Assembly (NCBI GenBank): GCA_902767775.1
Contig: CACXIP010000011.1
Coordinates: forward strand, 62,001 to 126,000
Direction: 5' to 3'
Length of the DNA: 64,000 nt
Origin: an uncultured Prevotellaceae bacterium
GTDB lineage: Bacteria > Bacteroidota > Bacteroidia > Bacteroidales > Bacteroidaceae
Part shown: positions 17,183 through 25,523 of the stretch, one piece after another
Layout: each line of letters starts with the position of its first letter
Position numbering within the stretch: the first letter of the stretch is position 1
The notes under the pieces: model-generated
What the model saw: the letters and a program-made list of their open reading frames with translations, nothing else
The model's database searches: none
Told to the model about the DNA's origin: nothing
Translations under genes and position numbers: made by a program

Positions 17183-18487
17183 ATGAGAAAGATGCTCAAC
17201 CCCATCGGTCGACTGGCAGTGGCCGTGTTGCTGACATGGTTTGCCGTGGCAGCCCATGCCCAAGAGCCTCGCTATGTCATCCTCATCACCATCGATGGCC
17301 TGCGGGCGGAGATGATTGACGACCCACTGATGCCATCACCTTTTTTGAAGATGATGAGCCGTGACGGACTGCGCGTCGGGCGCGTGATAGGTGTGCCGCC
17401 TGCCGCCACCTATCCCTCACACACCACACTGGTTACCGGTGAGGTGCCGGCACGCCATCGGGTGTTTTACAACCGGCCGTTCCTATGGAACAAAGACACG
17501 GCGCACATCAGCTATTGGTATGCCGACAGCATCGCCGTCCCGACAATATGGCAGCGGGCTCATGAGGCAGGGATGAAGACTGCCTCGCTCTTCTGGCCGG
17601 TGTCCACGGGATGTCCGTATATCGACTACAACGTGCCGGAGTTTTGGTCGCTCGACTACAGTTGCGACCAGATGGAGTATATCAAACCTTCATGCACGCC
17701 GCTGGGCATCCTTGATGAACTGGAGCGGAACGCATGTGGAAAACTCGACACCATCACCTATCAGGCTGGGTCGCTGCAGCGCGACGGGCGCACGGCAGCC
17801 ATGGCGAACTATCTGATGAACCACTACCAACCGCGCCTGATGACCATCCACCTCATCACCACAGACTACAGTCAGCACGACTTGGGCACCAAGAGCCAAA
17901 GGCTGCTGCAGGACGTGGCGAGTGCCGACCATGCCGTGGGAACCATCATAGAGAACCTGCGGCTGACACACCGACTGGACAGTACGGTGATCATGGTCAT
18001 GGGCGACCATGGTTTCTGCGATTACAGTCAGACTCTCAGTCCCAATGTGTGGCTCACTCGTGCCGGACTGCTCAGTGAGCGGCCGGGAGGAGATTGGAAG
18101 GCATGCTTCTATGCGGGTGGCAACACCAGTTTTCTCTACCTGCGCAAGGGTGATGACAAGAAGACGCTGCGGCGAGTCAGACGATTGCTCGACAGCCTGC
18201 CTGAGGCAGAGCGCAGCCTTTTCCGTGTGGTGGAGAAAGAGGAACTGACGGCGAAAGGGGCAGACCCTGCTGTGGTGCTGGCATTGGAACCGGTGGTGGG
18301 CGTGGCAGTCACCAACGAACGCACCGGTGAGGTGGTGGCACAGCGCAAGGGCGGCACCCATGGATTCATCAGCGGACAGGATGCCACCACGCTCATTGCC
18401 TATGGCCCCGGCATCTCTCCCAGCCGTCAAGACTCCATCCGTCAGACAGACATCGCTCCGTGGATACTGAGGATTTTGAAGATTTGA
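17183..18487 (+). CDS. Alkaline phosphatase-superfamily nucleotide pyrophosphatase/phosphodiesterase
   Basis: A 434-aa secreted enzyme with a signal peptide ending at about AHA (26). The NPP family pattern is intact: TIDGLRAEM with metal-binding Asp38, VPPAATYPSHTTLVTG with nucleophile Thr76, TTDYSQHDLG, VIMVMGDHGF with metal ligands, and KGGTHGF. NPP enzymes hydrolyse phosphodiester or pyrophosphate bonds of nucleotides and phospholipid head groups. As third gene of the SusC-SusD operon it probably processes the captured ligand in the periplasm or on the surface. The substrate is not determinable from sequence. Confidence 0.88.
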   Translation: MRKMLNPIGRLAVAVLLTWFAVAAHAQEPRYVILITIDGLRAEMIDDPLMPSPFLKMMSRDGLRVGRVIGVPPAATYPSHTTLVTGEVPARHRVFYNRPFLWNKDTAHISYWYADSIAVPTIWQRAHEAGMKTASLFWPVSTGCPYIDYNVPEFWSLDYSCDQMEYIKPSCTPLGILDELERNACGKLDTITYQAGSLQRDGRTAAMANYLMNHYQPRLMTIHLITTDYSQHDLGTKSQRLLQDVASADHAVGTIIENLRLTHRLDSTVIMVMGDHGFCDYSQTLSPNVWLTRAGLLSERPGGDWKACFYAGGNTSFLYLRKGDDKKTLRRVRRLLDSLPEAERSLFRVVEKEELTAKGADPAVVLALEPVVGVAVTNERTGEVVAQRKGGTHGFISGQDATTLIAYGPGISPSRQDSIRQTDIAPWILRILKI

Positions 18488-18910
18488 GATTTGAGTTTTT
18501 AGATTTAAGATTTTGTCTGCACTCGGTTTGCACGACAATTGAGTTTTGAGATTTAGTGACGATTATAAAATTAATTGAGATGAATAAAAAAGAACACGAA
18601 TTATCTCGAATTAGCCAAAAAATCTGACGCACAGCTATTTATGATTTATTATATGGTAATTATATGTTAAAATAATACCAAGTTATTTTTTACTTAAGAT
18701 TTAAGATTTGAGATTTGAGATTTCGTCAGCACTCGGTTTGCACGACAATTAATTTGGGGGATTTAGTGATAATTGTAAAAATTGTTGTGATGAATAATAA
18801 AGAACACGAATTATCTCGAATTATCCAAAAATTCTGACGCACAGCAATTTATGATTCATTATATGGTAATTATATGTAAAAATAATACCAAGTTATTTAT
18901 TTTACTTAAG
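18488..18910. repeat. Two-copy tandem repeat (about 210 bp unit) of a dispersed element
   Basis: The first unit (about 18488-18697) and second unit (about 18698-18910) share CACTCGGTTTGCACGACAATT, ATTTAGTGA, GAACACGAATTATCTCGAAT, CTGACGCACAGC and AATAATACCAAGTTATT in the same order, with scattered differences. The core (18554-18695 and 18763-18906) occurs a third time at 37949-38150. There is no coding capacity, and both flanks are runs of ATTTGAGATTTAAG type. It fills the gap between the phosphodiesterase and GH125 genes. Confidence 0.85.
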
Positions 18911-18948
18911 ATTTAAGCTTTGATTGCCGTTTTGTGAAAAAATATGCC

Positions 18949-19024
18949 CAATAGGTGTAAATATGCATAATTTTGATTACTTTTGCAGAGTATATAACTT
19001 AAATTCATCAAAATACACCTATTG
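18949..19024. promoter_or_regulatory. Perfect 11-bp inverted repeat bracketing the GH125 promoter
   Basis: CAATAGGTGTA (18949-18959) is the exact complement of TACACCTATTG (19014-19024). Between them lies a -7 box TACTTTTGC at 18978-18986. The right arm ends 2 nt before the start codon, where a ribosome site would be expected, and no Shine-Dalgarno sequence is visible. This could be a looped operator or a site in which a protein blocks both promoter and ribosome access. Confidence 0.5.
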
Positions 19025-19026
19025 AT

Positions 19027-20499
19027 ATGAAAAAACAGCGTTTTCTCTTAATGGCTATCATGTTGTTGATGGCGGGTTGTGCCATTGCACAAAATGACTC
19101 GAAACCCAAATCGTTCGCCGAGTCGATAGCCCTTCCGGCAGACAATATCAGAGTTTCCAGGCGTCCGCCAGTAGGGGAGAGGCTGTTCTCTTCCGAGACC
19201 ATTGAGAAGAAAATCAAGGAAGTGACGAAACTGCTCAAAGAGGCTCCCTATTTGGCTTGGATGTTTGAGAACTGTTTCCCCAACACACTCGACACTACGG
19301 TGCACTACAGTGTGGCGGAGAATGGTGATGATGATACGTTTGTCTATACAGGCGACATCCACGCCATGTGGCTGAGAGATTCCGGTGCGCAGGTGTGGCC
19401 GTATGTGCAGTTTGCCAAAAACGATGAGAAAATCCGCCGTATGGTGAGGGGAACCATCCTCCGACAGCTGAAATGCATCTGTCTCGACCCTTATGCCAAT
19501 GCCTTCAATATCGGACCTACCGGCAGCGAGTGGGTATCCGACTTCACGGATATGAACCCTTACCTCCACGAGAGGAAATATGAGATTGACTCACTGTGCT
19601 ATCCCATCCGACTGGCGTATTATTACTGGCAGGTGACGGGCGATGACTCTATTTTTGGCGAAGTGTGGCGCGAGGCGATAGGCAAAATCCTGAAGACATT
19701 CCGTGAGCAGCAGAGAAAAGAGAACAAGGGACCGTACCGCTTTATGCGTACCACTAACCGGCAGTATGACACGGTGTGCAACGACGGTTATGGCAATCCC
19801 GCCAAACCTGTCGGACTGATTGCCTCAGTGTTCAGACCATCCGATGATGCCACCGTATTCCTCTATCTGGTGCCTTCCAATTTCTTCGCCGTGACTTCCA
19901 TGCGCAAGATTGCCGAGGTGCTGACGAAGGTCAACCATGATAGCGTGGCTGCTCAGGAGTTTGTGGAACTTGCCGATGAGGTGGAGGCAGCCTTGAGGAA
20001 ATATGCTGTTTATGACCATCCGAAATACGGAAAGATATATGCCTTTGAGGTAGACGGATTCGGCAACCATCTGCTGATGGATGACGCCAATGTGCCGAGC
20101 CTGTTGGCAATGGCATATTTGGGAGATGTCAGCATCAACGACCCTATCTATCAGAATACAAGACGCTTCGTGTGGAGTGAGGACAACCCCTATTTCTTCC
20201 GTGGAAGAGTGGGCGAGGGCATCGGTGGTCCGCATATCGGACACGACATGGTGTGGCCGATGTCCATCATGATGAGGGCATTCACCAGTCAGGATGACAG
20301 AGAAATAGCGCAATGTCTGCAGATGCTGGTGGATACCGACAATGGCACGGGATTCATGCATGAGTCATTCAATAAAGATGACGCAGCCAACTACACCCGC
20401 TCATGGTTTGCATGGCAGAATACGCTCTTCGGTGAACTGATTCTCAAGTTGATAGACGACGGAAAGGTCGACTTGTTGAGGAAAATACAAAAGCACTGA
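19027..20499 (+). CDS. GH125 exo-alpha-mannosidase (metal-independent)
   Basis: A 490-aa protein with an N-terminal signal and lipobox-like LMAGC (about Cys19), then the GH125 domain. Family stretches are TGDIHAMWLRDSGAQVWPY, 'NIGPTGSEWVSDFTDMNPYL', RPSDDATVFLYLVPSNFFA, LLMDDANVPSLLA, GPHIGHDMVWPMSIMMRAF and NYTRSWFAWQNTLFGELIL. GH125 enzymes remove alpha-1,6-mannose residues from N-glycans or fungal mannan in the periplasm or at the surface. The gene stands alone, downstream of the tandem repeats, with its own promoter. Confidence 0.92.
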   Translation: MKKQRFLLMAIMLLMAGCAIAQNDSKPKSFAESIALPADNIRVSRRPPVGERLFSSETIEKKIKEVTKLLKEAPYLAWMFENCFPNTLDTTVHYSVAENGDDDTFVYTGDIHAMWLRDSGAQVWPYVQFAKNDEKIRRMVRGTILRQLKCICLDPYANAFNIGPTGSEWVSDFTDMNPYLHERKYEIDSLCYPIRLAYYYWQVTGDDSIFGEVWREAIGKILKTFREQQRKENKGPYRFMRTTNRQYDTVCNDGYGNPAKPVGLIASVFRPSDDATVFLYLVPSNFFAVTSMRKIAEVLTKVNHDSVAAQEFVELADEVEAALRKYAVYDHPKYGKIYAFEVDGFGNHLLMDDANVPSLLAMAYLGDVSINDPIYQNTRRFVWSEDNPYFFRGRVGEGIGGPHIGHDMVWPMSIMMRAFTSQDDREIAQCLQMLVDTDNGTGFMHESFNKDDAANYTRSWFAWQNTLFGELILKLIDDGKVDLLRKIQKH

Positions 20500-20529
20500 T
20501 TAGGCACCCGCACAACTTTTATTGGGGCA

Positions 20530-20871
20530 TCATCCTCTCCTTGCTTCTATGAGAGGTTTGCCCCAATATATCTTTCCATTGGCTTCGTCGGCCAATGAGT
20601 CAGCTTCTTCTTGTATCTTCTCCATGAACTGCTGTTCACGCTTCTTCGACCTCCGGCCAGGTGCCTCGAACACCACCTTGGAGAAATAGGCGTCGTAAGA
20701 AACAGCAAAGTCATCCTCAGAGACATGAGGGAAGAAAGAAACCGCCACCTCATATTTGATTCGCCCTTCCTTGGAAGTGGCTATCAGCATCACCGAGGCA
20801 GCACGGCGTTCAACACCGTTGAAAGTGCATTCAGCGGCGAAATATTGTAGATATACATTAACTGTTGCCAT
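20530..20871 (-). CDS. Conserved-looking small protein of unknown function
   Basis: A 113-aa soluble protein. The ATG at 20871 is chosen because AAAGGAAAA lies just upstream of it; the longer frame to 21093 is AT-rich, has a different composition and overlaps the promoter of the next gene. The protein has beta-strand-like N-terminal segments (VNVYLQYFAAECTF, ASVMLIATS, IKYEVAVSFFP), then EDDFAVSYDAYFSKVVFEAPG, a basic RRSKKREQ stretch and a terminal helix. I do not recognise the family. It marks the left edge of the AT-rich island. Confidence 0.6.
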   Translation of the reverse strand: MATVNVYLQYFAAECTFNGVERRAASVMLIATSKEGRIKYEVAVSFFPHVSEDDFAVSYDAYFSKVVFEAPGRRSKKREQQFMEKIQEEADSLADEANGKIYWGKPLIEARRG

Positions 20872-21035
20872 TACAATTTTCCTTTCTATGTCATTAGTGC
20901 AAATTATGGATTTTGATGCAAATATACTATAAAACTTAGAAATATGCGGATATTTATATAGAATTGACTTGTATTTCTCCCACCTTTTTATATTGTGAGG
21001 AAAAATGATTGTATATTCATCCTTTTTTTGAATTG

Positions 21036-21050
21036 CGAACATAATGTTCG
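21036..21050. promoter_or_regulatory. Palindromic operator candidate upstream of the propeller-like gene
   Basis: CGAACATAATGTTCG is a perfect 15-bp palindrome around a central base. It is followed after 12 nt by the -7 box TATCTTTGC at 21063-21071, so it covers the -33 position. Similar sites precede the retron and the retropepsin-like gene at nearly the same distance. Confidence 0.6.
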
Positions 21051-21095
21051 GAAATATATAATTATCTTTGCAAAGTAATAACTTATAAATCATCT

Positions 21096-24000
21096 ATGCC
21101 AGCATCCATTCATCCGTACAAAGGTTATTTGAATACCTCATTTCGCATTTATGTAACTGGAAATAACCCTATATGTTATAAGGTTTTCAATAAAGCAATT
21201 AAAAACCATGACATAAGTGTTTGTCAGGGAACAGTTTTCCCTAATGAACCACATGTGATAAAAATGCCTAGTGCAGGTGTTTTTGAAATACAATTTGACA
21301 ATGGTACTCAAAATGAAATCTATGTGGAGGATGGTTATAAATATGGAGGTAATCAAATAAAATCGGCATTCGTTTTTGACAACTGTCCTTGGGCATTTGT
21401 GATTATGCACGATCGTACTTATTTTTATAATAGAGATAACGGTGAATCCTATGTAGAAGTTATTTCCCCCGACAATATTCTAGAAGTATCTAAAGACTAT
21501 GTTATATTTGAGAATAAGAACCAAGATGATGTCGTAACTTTATACTCTTTATTTGATCAAAAACCAATTCTATGGATTAAAAATGTAGTATTTTATAATA
21601 GGGAAGTCCTTTGTTGGTCTGATCAACACGAGGAAGATTCAAAAAGACAAATCTTATATGTCTTTTCTCTCGAGCAAAAAAAAATAATTCATCGGATAGT
21701 TTATGAAAGTTACATCTTTGATAATGAAAATCGCTATTTATATTATCAATTATCAAAAAGCATATATAAACTTGGATTACTATCTAACTCACAACCAATT
21801 TGTGAATCTCAGAATAAGAATAGATTTGTATCATTCTTTAAGAAACATTATGCTGCTTTTTATTCTCATGATTACAAGAGTTTATTGATATATGATGTTT
21901 CTAACTCACAGAAAATTGGTATAATACCTTTTGAAGGTAAACTGGCACGAATCAATGACAAAGTAATATATAATGTATGTTCAAAATATCAGAGTATTCA
22001 ACATTTTGATTTTAACTCAATAGAATTACCTGAGGTCACTATAAGTTGCACGTATTCAGAATTGGATATTTACCCTTGTAATTGGGGGAAACTTTTGTAT
22101 ACAGTGAAGACAACTAACATTTCTTCATATAAAGGATTGTACAATAATATTGCAAAAAAAGAAGATACGGTCTTTTTAAAATCATTAGAATCCGGTTTTA
22201 TACAAGAGCTTCAAGATATACAAGGAGAGGTGTGCATTTCAGATAGATTTTTCCTTTTTTATAACGCAAAGGAATCGATTGTGATACCATTTGATTATCC
22301 ACATAGAACTAAATATCGTAATAAAGGCACAGTCTATAAGTTCAATAGTTCCTATATCCTTCAATGTGAGAAAGAATGTCACATTTTAAATCGATTTGGC
22401 TTTTGGGAAAATAAAAATCAATATAATGGCGATTTAGATTTTTCAAAATTTGAATTATATGGTGTAATAATTGAGAGAAAAGACAAATGGTCATATTTAT
22501 TTAACGGAATTAAGTTAGGCAAGCATATTTATACATCGGAAAAACAACCTATTAATTATTTGTTAATTGGAAATTACCATGTTTACGAAGGTGGAGGAGT
22601 CATAACTATTGCTGAAGGCTGTCCCCAGTATTTATCTAGTAAAAATAAATATGGTTTATTTATTGACAAATCAGGCGTATTTTGGGGATTTGTTGATAGG
22701 GAGAGGAAATTTAATAAGCAAATGATATTGAAAGATATCTATGACACAAGTGAATACACGAATGTTCTTCTGGATGAAAGTGGAAAACAAGTTCTTTGTA
22801 GGGACAACAATGTCTCAATTATACTTGACCTTGCAACTGGGAAAAAGACAGAATTTAAGAACTTATCATATATTAATCATATCAATGGTATTCGGCCTTT
22901 TGTTAGAATAATAGAAACTAGCCAAGCAATTCTAATCAATCCTATAGATGGACAACCTATTGATTATAAATTGTTAACAGAATATCGGTTTATTAGTCCA
23001 GACAATCAACTATATGCTGATAAAACATTAGAAAAATATGTCGAATATTATAACTTAATATCTGGCAAATTGATATCTAAAGAGGATTATCTTCAACTAT
23101 CTAGCAATTATGTTTATCCGTATAAAGCGAATGATGAAGAAAAAAACACGATTAAACAAAAACGATTATCATTGATAAAAAAACACTATGATTGTATATA
23201 TAAAAGAATAAAGGAAAAGTGTCCAGCATATGAAAAGGTATCCAAAGAAAATATAATAGAAACTCTATTATCAGAATGCTTTAAAGATTGTGAATTTGTA
23301 GATTTGTTTGTTGAAAAAAGAGGCGTAGCTGTAATTAAACGAGTTGCTGATGATTCAGAGGTCGCAAGAATCTCGTTAGGACAACAACTGAAGTATCTCA
23401 ACTATGTGACATTTTCAAAAAACTCTAACTACGTTGCCATAGCTGGGAGGTATCCAAAAGAATCAAATAAATGGGGACTTTTTTTAGTCTACGACTTAAT
23501 AAACAAGAAGGTGGTTGCAAAAGAAACCAATTCTTATGCCGTATGGTCTGTAGCTTTTAATACCAATGATGCAATAGCCGCTTATACATCTGAGCCAACT
23601 ATTTTTTTTGCAACTCATGTTAATGACTACATGAATGCTGCATCAGGTGACAATCGAATTGAACATTACAGTTTTTTGACTTTTAGTCCAGATGGCAAGT
23701 ATTTTGCTTGCTCTCAACAAGGTTATATACCATATAGGAAACAAAATGGTAAAATTAGAGAAAATTGGGGACATCAACCCTCTTCCTTGGTAAGTATCAG
23801 ACGATCACAAAATCCCTTTGTTGAAATACTGGCTTTTAATGACTTGTCTGAGATGGGCATTGCTGATACGATGCAAAGAGAATCTGTCGCTTCAGCTTCT
23901 TTTTCAAATGACAATTCACGAATTATGATGGTAGGAAATGACGGGACTGTTATTGTTAGGAATATTCATTTTAAAGAAATAGAAGAAATAGATGGAAGTC

Positions 24001-24155
24001 ATGATAAGCATAACGAAGATCTTGAACACGATACATATGGAGTTTCATACGGTGAGTATGCTGGCACTTATGCACAGGATGTGATGGGATTTTGTGATGA
24101 TGTTATTAATGATGCATTTGAAGGTGACCCTGACGCATGTTTCAACATAGATTAA
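21096..24155 (+). CDS. Large beta-propeller/WD40-like protein of the defence island
   Basis: A 1019-aa, AT-rich gene without signal peptide or membrane segments. Many repeated beta-type units of 40-50 residues alternate aromatic and hydrophobic strands. The C-terminal third carries recognisable WD/propeller blades: YVTFSKNSNYVAIAGR, 'YAVWSVAFNTNDAIAAYTS', FLTFSPDGKYFACSQQG and ASFSNDNSRIMMVGNDGTVIVRN. The C-terminus ends in an acidic tail, AGTYAQDVMGFCDDVIND followed by AFEGDPDACFNID, which looks like a separate conserved module. A coiled, Lys-rich stretch (about residues 690-730) separates the halves. The role is unknown. It lies upstream of the WYL regulator and shares its operator motif with the retron. 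Confidence 0.6.
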   Translation: MPASIHPYKGYLNTSFRIYVTGNNPICYKVFNKAIKNHDISVCQGTVFPNEPHVIKMPSAGVFEIQFDNGTQNEIYVEDGYKYGGNQIKSAFVFDNCPWAFVIMHDRTYFYNRDNGESYVEVISPDNILEVSKDYVIFENKNQDDVVTLYSLFDQKPILWIKNVVFYNREVLCWSDQHEEDSKRQILYVFSLEQKKIIHRIVYESYIFDNENRYLYYQLSKSIYKLGLLSNSQPICESQNKNRFVSFFKKHYAAFYSHDYKSLLIYDVSNSQKIGIIPFEGKLARINDKVIYNVCSKYQSIQHFDFNSIELPEVTISCTYSELDIYPCNWGKLLYTVKTTNISSYKGLYNNIAKKEDTVFLKSLESGFIQELQDIQGEVCISDRFFLFYNAKESIVIPFDYPHRTKYRNKGTVYKFNSSYILQCEKECHILNRFGFWENKNQYNGDLDFSKFELYGVIIERKDKWSYLFNGIKLGKHIYTSEKQPINYLLIGNYHVYEGGGVITIAEGCPQYLSSKNKYGLFIDKSGVFWGFVDRERKFNKQMILKDIYDTSEYTNVLLDESGKQVLCRDNNVSIILDLATGKKTEFKNLSYINHINGIRPFVRIIETSQAILINPIDGQPIDYKLLTEYRFISPDNQLYADKTLEKYVEYYNLISGKLISKEDYLQLSSNYVYPYKANDEEKNTIKQKRLSLIKKHYDCIYKRIKEKCPAYEKVSKENIIETLLSECFKDCEFVDLFVEKRGVAVIKRVADDSEVARISLGQQLKYLNYVTFSKNSNYVAIAGRYPKESNKWGLFLVYDLINKKVVAKETNSYAVWSVAFNTNDAIAAYTSEPTIFFATHVNDYMNAASGDNRIEHYSFLTFSPDGKYFACSQQGYIPYRKQNGKIRENWGHQPSSLVSIRRSQNPFVEILAFNDLSEMGIADTMQRESVASASFSNDNSRIMMVGNDGTVIVRNIHFKEIEEIDGSHDKHNEDLEHDTYGVSYGEYAGTYAQDVMGFCDDVINDAFEGDPDACFNID

Positions 24156-24222
24156 AAAGGAATATAATACATTTATCAGGTCTTTATTATCATCGGACTA
24201 ATAACCTTAGATTATAGCTAAT

Positions 24223-25263
24223 ATGGATTTACCCAAAAAAGAAAGGCTGGAAATATTAGATCAGCTCCTTCAGAAAGGACGCAGGACAACCATCCAACTC
24301 CATGAAATAGTCAACAGGGAGTTAGGTAAGCTAGACAGGCCCCAAGTGACACTTCGTGTTATTCAAAAAGATTTGAAGGAGATGAAGGAAAGGTATAATG
24401 CGCCCATCAATTTTGATGGCAGGTTTCGTTATTATACTGAAGATTTTACCTTGTTTCCTGAAAACATGTCAGAGAAAGAACATGAACTTATCTCTGAAGT
24501 CTTGAGAACGTTGGGGCAATTTGACGGCCTTAAGGATTTTGAGTGGATACAAAAGTACATGATTGGTCTCAATGCAGAAGAAAGGAAACCGATACTCTGC
24601 TTTACATCAACAGCAGAGTTGAAAGGCACGAAGTGGCTTCCTTGCTTATTTGAGGTCATTTCAAATAAACAGGTAATAAATGTCTCATACAGACCATTTG
24701 ATGGAAAGACCAACGAATACATCATTCATCCTTATCTTTTGAAAGAATACAACGGTCGATGGTATCTGATAGGTGCCATTGACAGCGATAACTTCATCAT
24801 CAATTTTGCGATAGACCGTATCAAGGATTATCGTATAATGGATAAAATCATCTATAGGGATTATGCTGAAGGAGATATCAATGATAGGTATAAAGACGTC
24901 ATAGGAATTACCTTACGTAAAGATGCCCAAATGGAGCATATCATTATATGGGTAGATGATACTACATTCAATTATGTAAATACTAAACATATAACCAGGT
25001 TTCAAACCAATATTGTAGGGACTGAAGAAAAGAAACTTCGTGCTCAATACCCCCAATTAGCAGGTGGGCATTTTATTGATTTATACACTTATGTTTGTGA
25101 ATTGAACTGTGAGAAAGATGATGAATTTAAAAATTTTGAGTTGGTTCGTGAGCTAAGTTCATTTGCAGGTGGGCTTCTTGTTTTAAGCCCCAAATACCTC
25201 CAAAATCAGATTTTTGAGAAAATTTCAGCACATCAAGAAAGATATTCCAGAATACGAACGTAA
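24223..25263 (+). CDS. WYL-domain transcriptional regulator
   Basis: A 346-aa protein with an N-terminal winged helix-turn-helix (KKERLEILDQLLQKGR through RVIQKDLKEMKERYNAPI) and a WYL domain. In the WYL core, INVSYRPFDGKTNEYIIHPYLL precedes NGRWYLIGA, followed by NFAIDRIKDYRI. A C-terminal WCX-like region follows. WYL proteins bind nucleic acid or nucleotide ligands and commonly repress phage-defence loci. The stop codon overlaps the operator-like palindrome of the retron promoter, so the gene is immediately upstream of and probably regulates the retron unit. Confidence 0.85.
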   Translation: MDLPKKERLEILDQLLQKGRRTTIQLHEIVNRELGKLDRPQVTLRVIQKDLKEMKERYNAPINFDGRFRYYTEDFTLFPENMSEKEHELISEVLRTLGQFDGLKDFEWIQKYMIGLNAEERKPILCFTSTAELKGTKWLPCLFEVISNKQVINVSYRPFDGKTNEYIIHPYLLKEYNGRWYLIGAIDSDNFIINFAIDRIKDYRIMDKIIYRDYAEGDINDRYKDVIGITLRKDAQMEHIIIWVDDTTFNYVNTKHITRFQTNIVGTEEKKLRAQYPQLAGGHFIDLYTYVCELNCEKDDEFKNFELVRELSSFAGGLLVLSPKYLQNQIFEKISAHQERYSRIRT

Positions 25264-25269
25264 TATTCG
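25255..25269. promoter_or_regulatory. Operator candidate at the retron promoter
   Basis: CGAACGTAATATTCG, an imperfect palindrome with CGAA/TTCG ends, is followed after 11 nt by the -7 box TATCTTTGC (25281-25289). It overlaps the last codons of the WYL gene. It matches the sites at 21036 and 32646 in sequence and position. Confidence 0.6.
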
Positions 25270-25280
25270 CAAAATAGCTA

Positions 25281-25289
25281 TATCTTTGC
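25281..25289 (+). promoter_or_regulatory. Retron ncRNA promoter -7 box
   Basis: TATCTTTGC fits TAnnTTTGC. Transcription would start near 25295, just before the first arm of the long retron inverted repeat. Confidence 0.6.
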
Positions 25290-25294
25290 AGCAG

Positions 25295-25515
25295 AAATGA
25301 AAAACTGGTGGTCTTTGAGGTTGGTGAAACGAAACAAATTTTGAATCTGGTCCGATGTTATCGTCGGATGTCATTCTTTTAAAAAAAGAATTGATAAACC
25401 AACGTTTTATTTTATTACAGTCGTTGACTGATTTGACCTTAGGTCACTACAGATCAAGAGATATAAAACAAAGAAAAACGTTAGTTTCACAGAACCGACA
25501 AGACCACCTTTATTT
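25295..25515 (+). ncRNA. Retron msr-msd ncRNA
   Basis: Long terminal arms a1 and a2 pair: GGTGGTCTT (25307-25315) with AAGACCACC (25500-25508), GGTT with AACC, and GTGAAAC (25324-25330) with GTTTCAC (25484-25490). Between them lie an msr-like hairpin TCCGA/TCGGA (25351-25368), a second one of TCATTCTTTT type (25371-25394), and a long msd-like stem AAACCAACGTTTT (25396-25408) with AAAACGTTAGTTT (25475-25487). The msd tip holds two small hairpins, CAGTC-GTT-GACTG and TGACC-TTA-GGTCA. This is the expected layout directly upstream of a retron reverse transcriptase. The priming guanosine cannot be assigned from sequence alone, and the ends are approximate. Confidence 0.82.
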
Positions 25516-25523
25516 ATCAATTC

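Noticed and set aside
18488..18910. CRISPR array
   Set aside because: Only two long units with no spacer pattern, and no cas genes in the window.
20872..21093. N-terminal extension of the 20530-20871 gene to 21093
   Set aside because: The extension is AT-rich, has no ribosome site and runs through the promoter and palindrome of the divergent gene.
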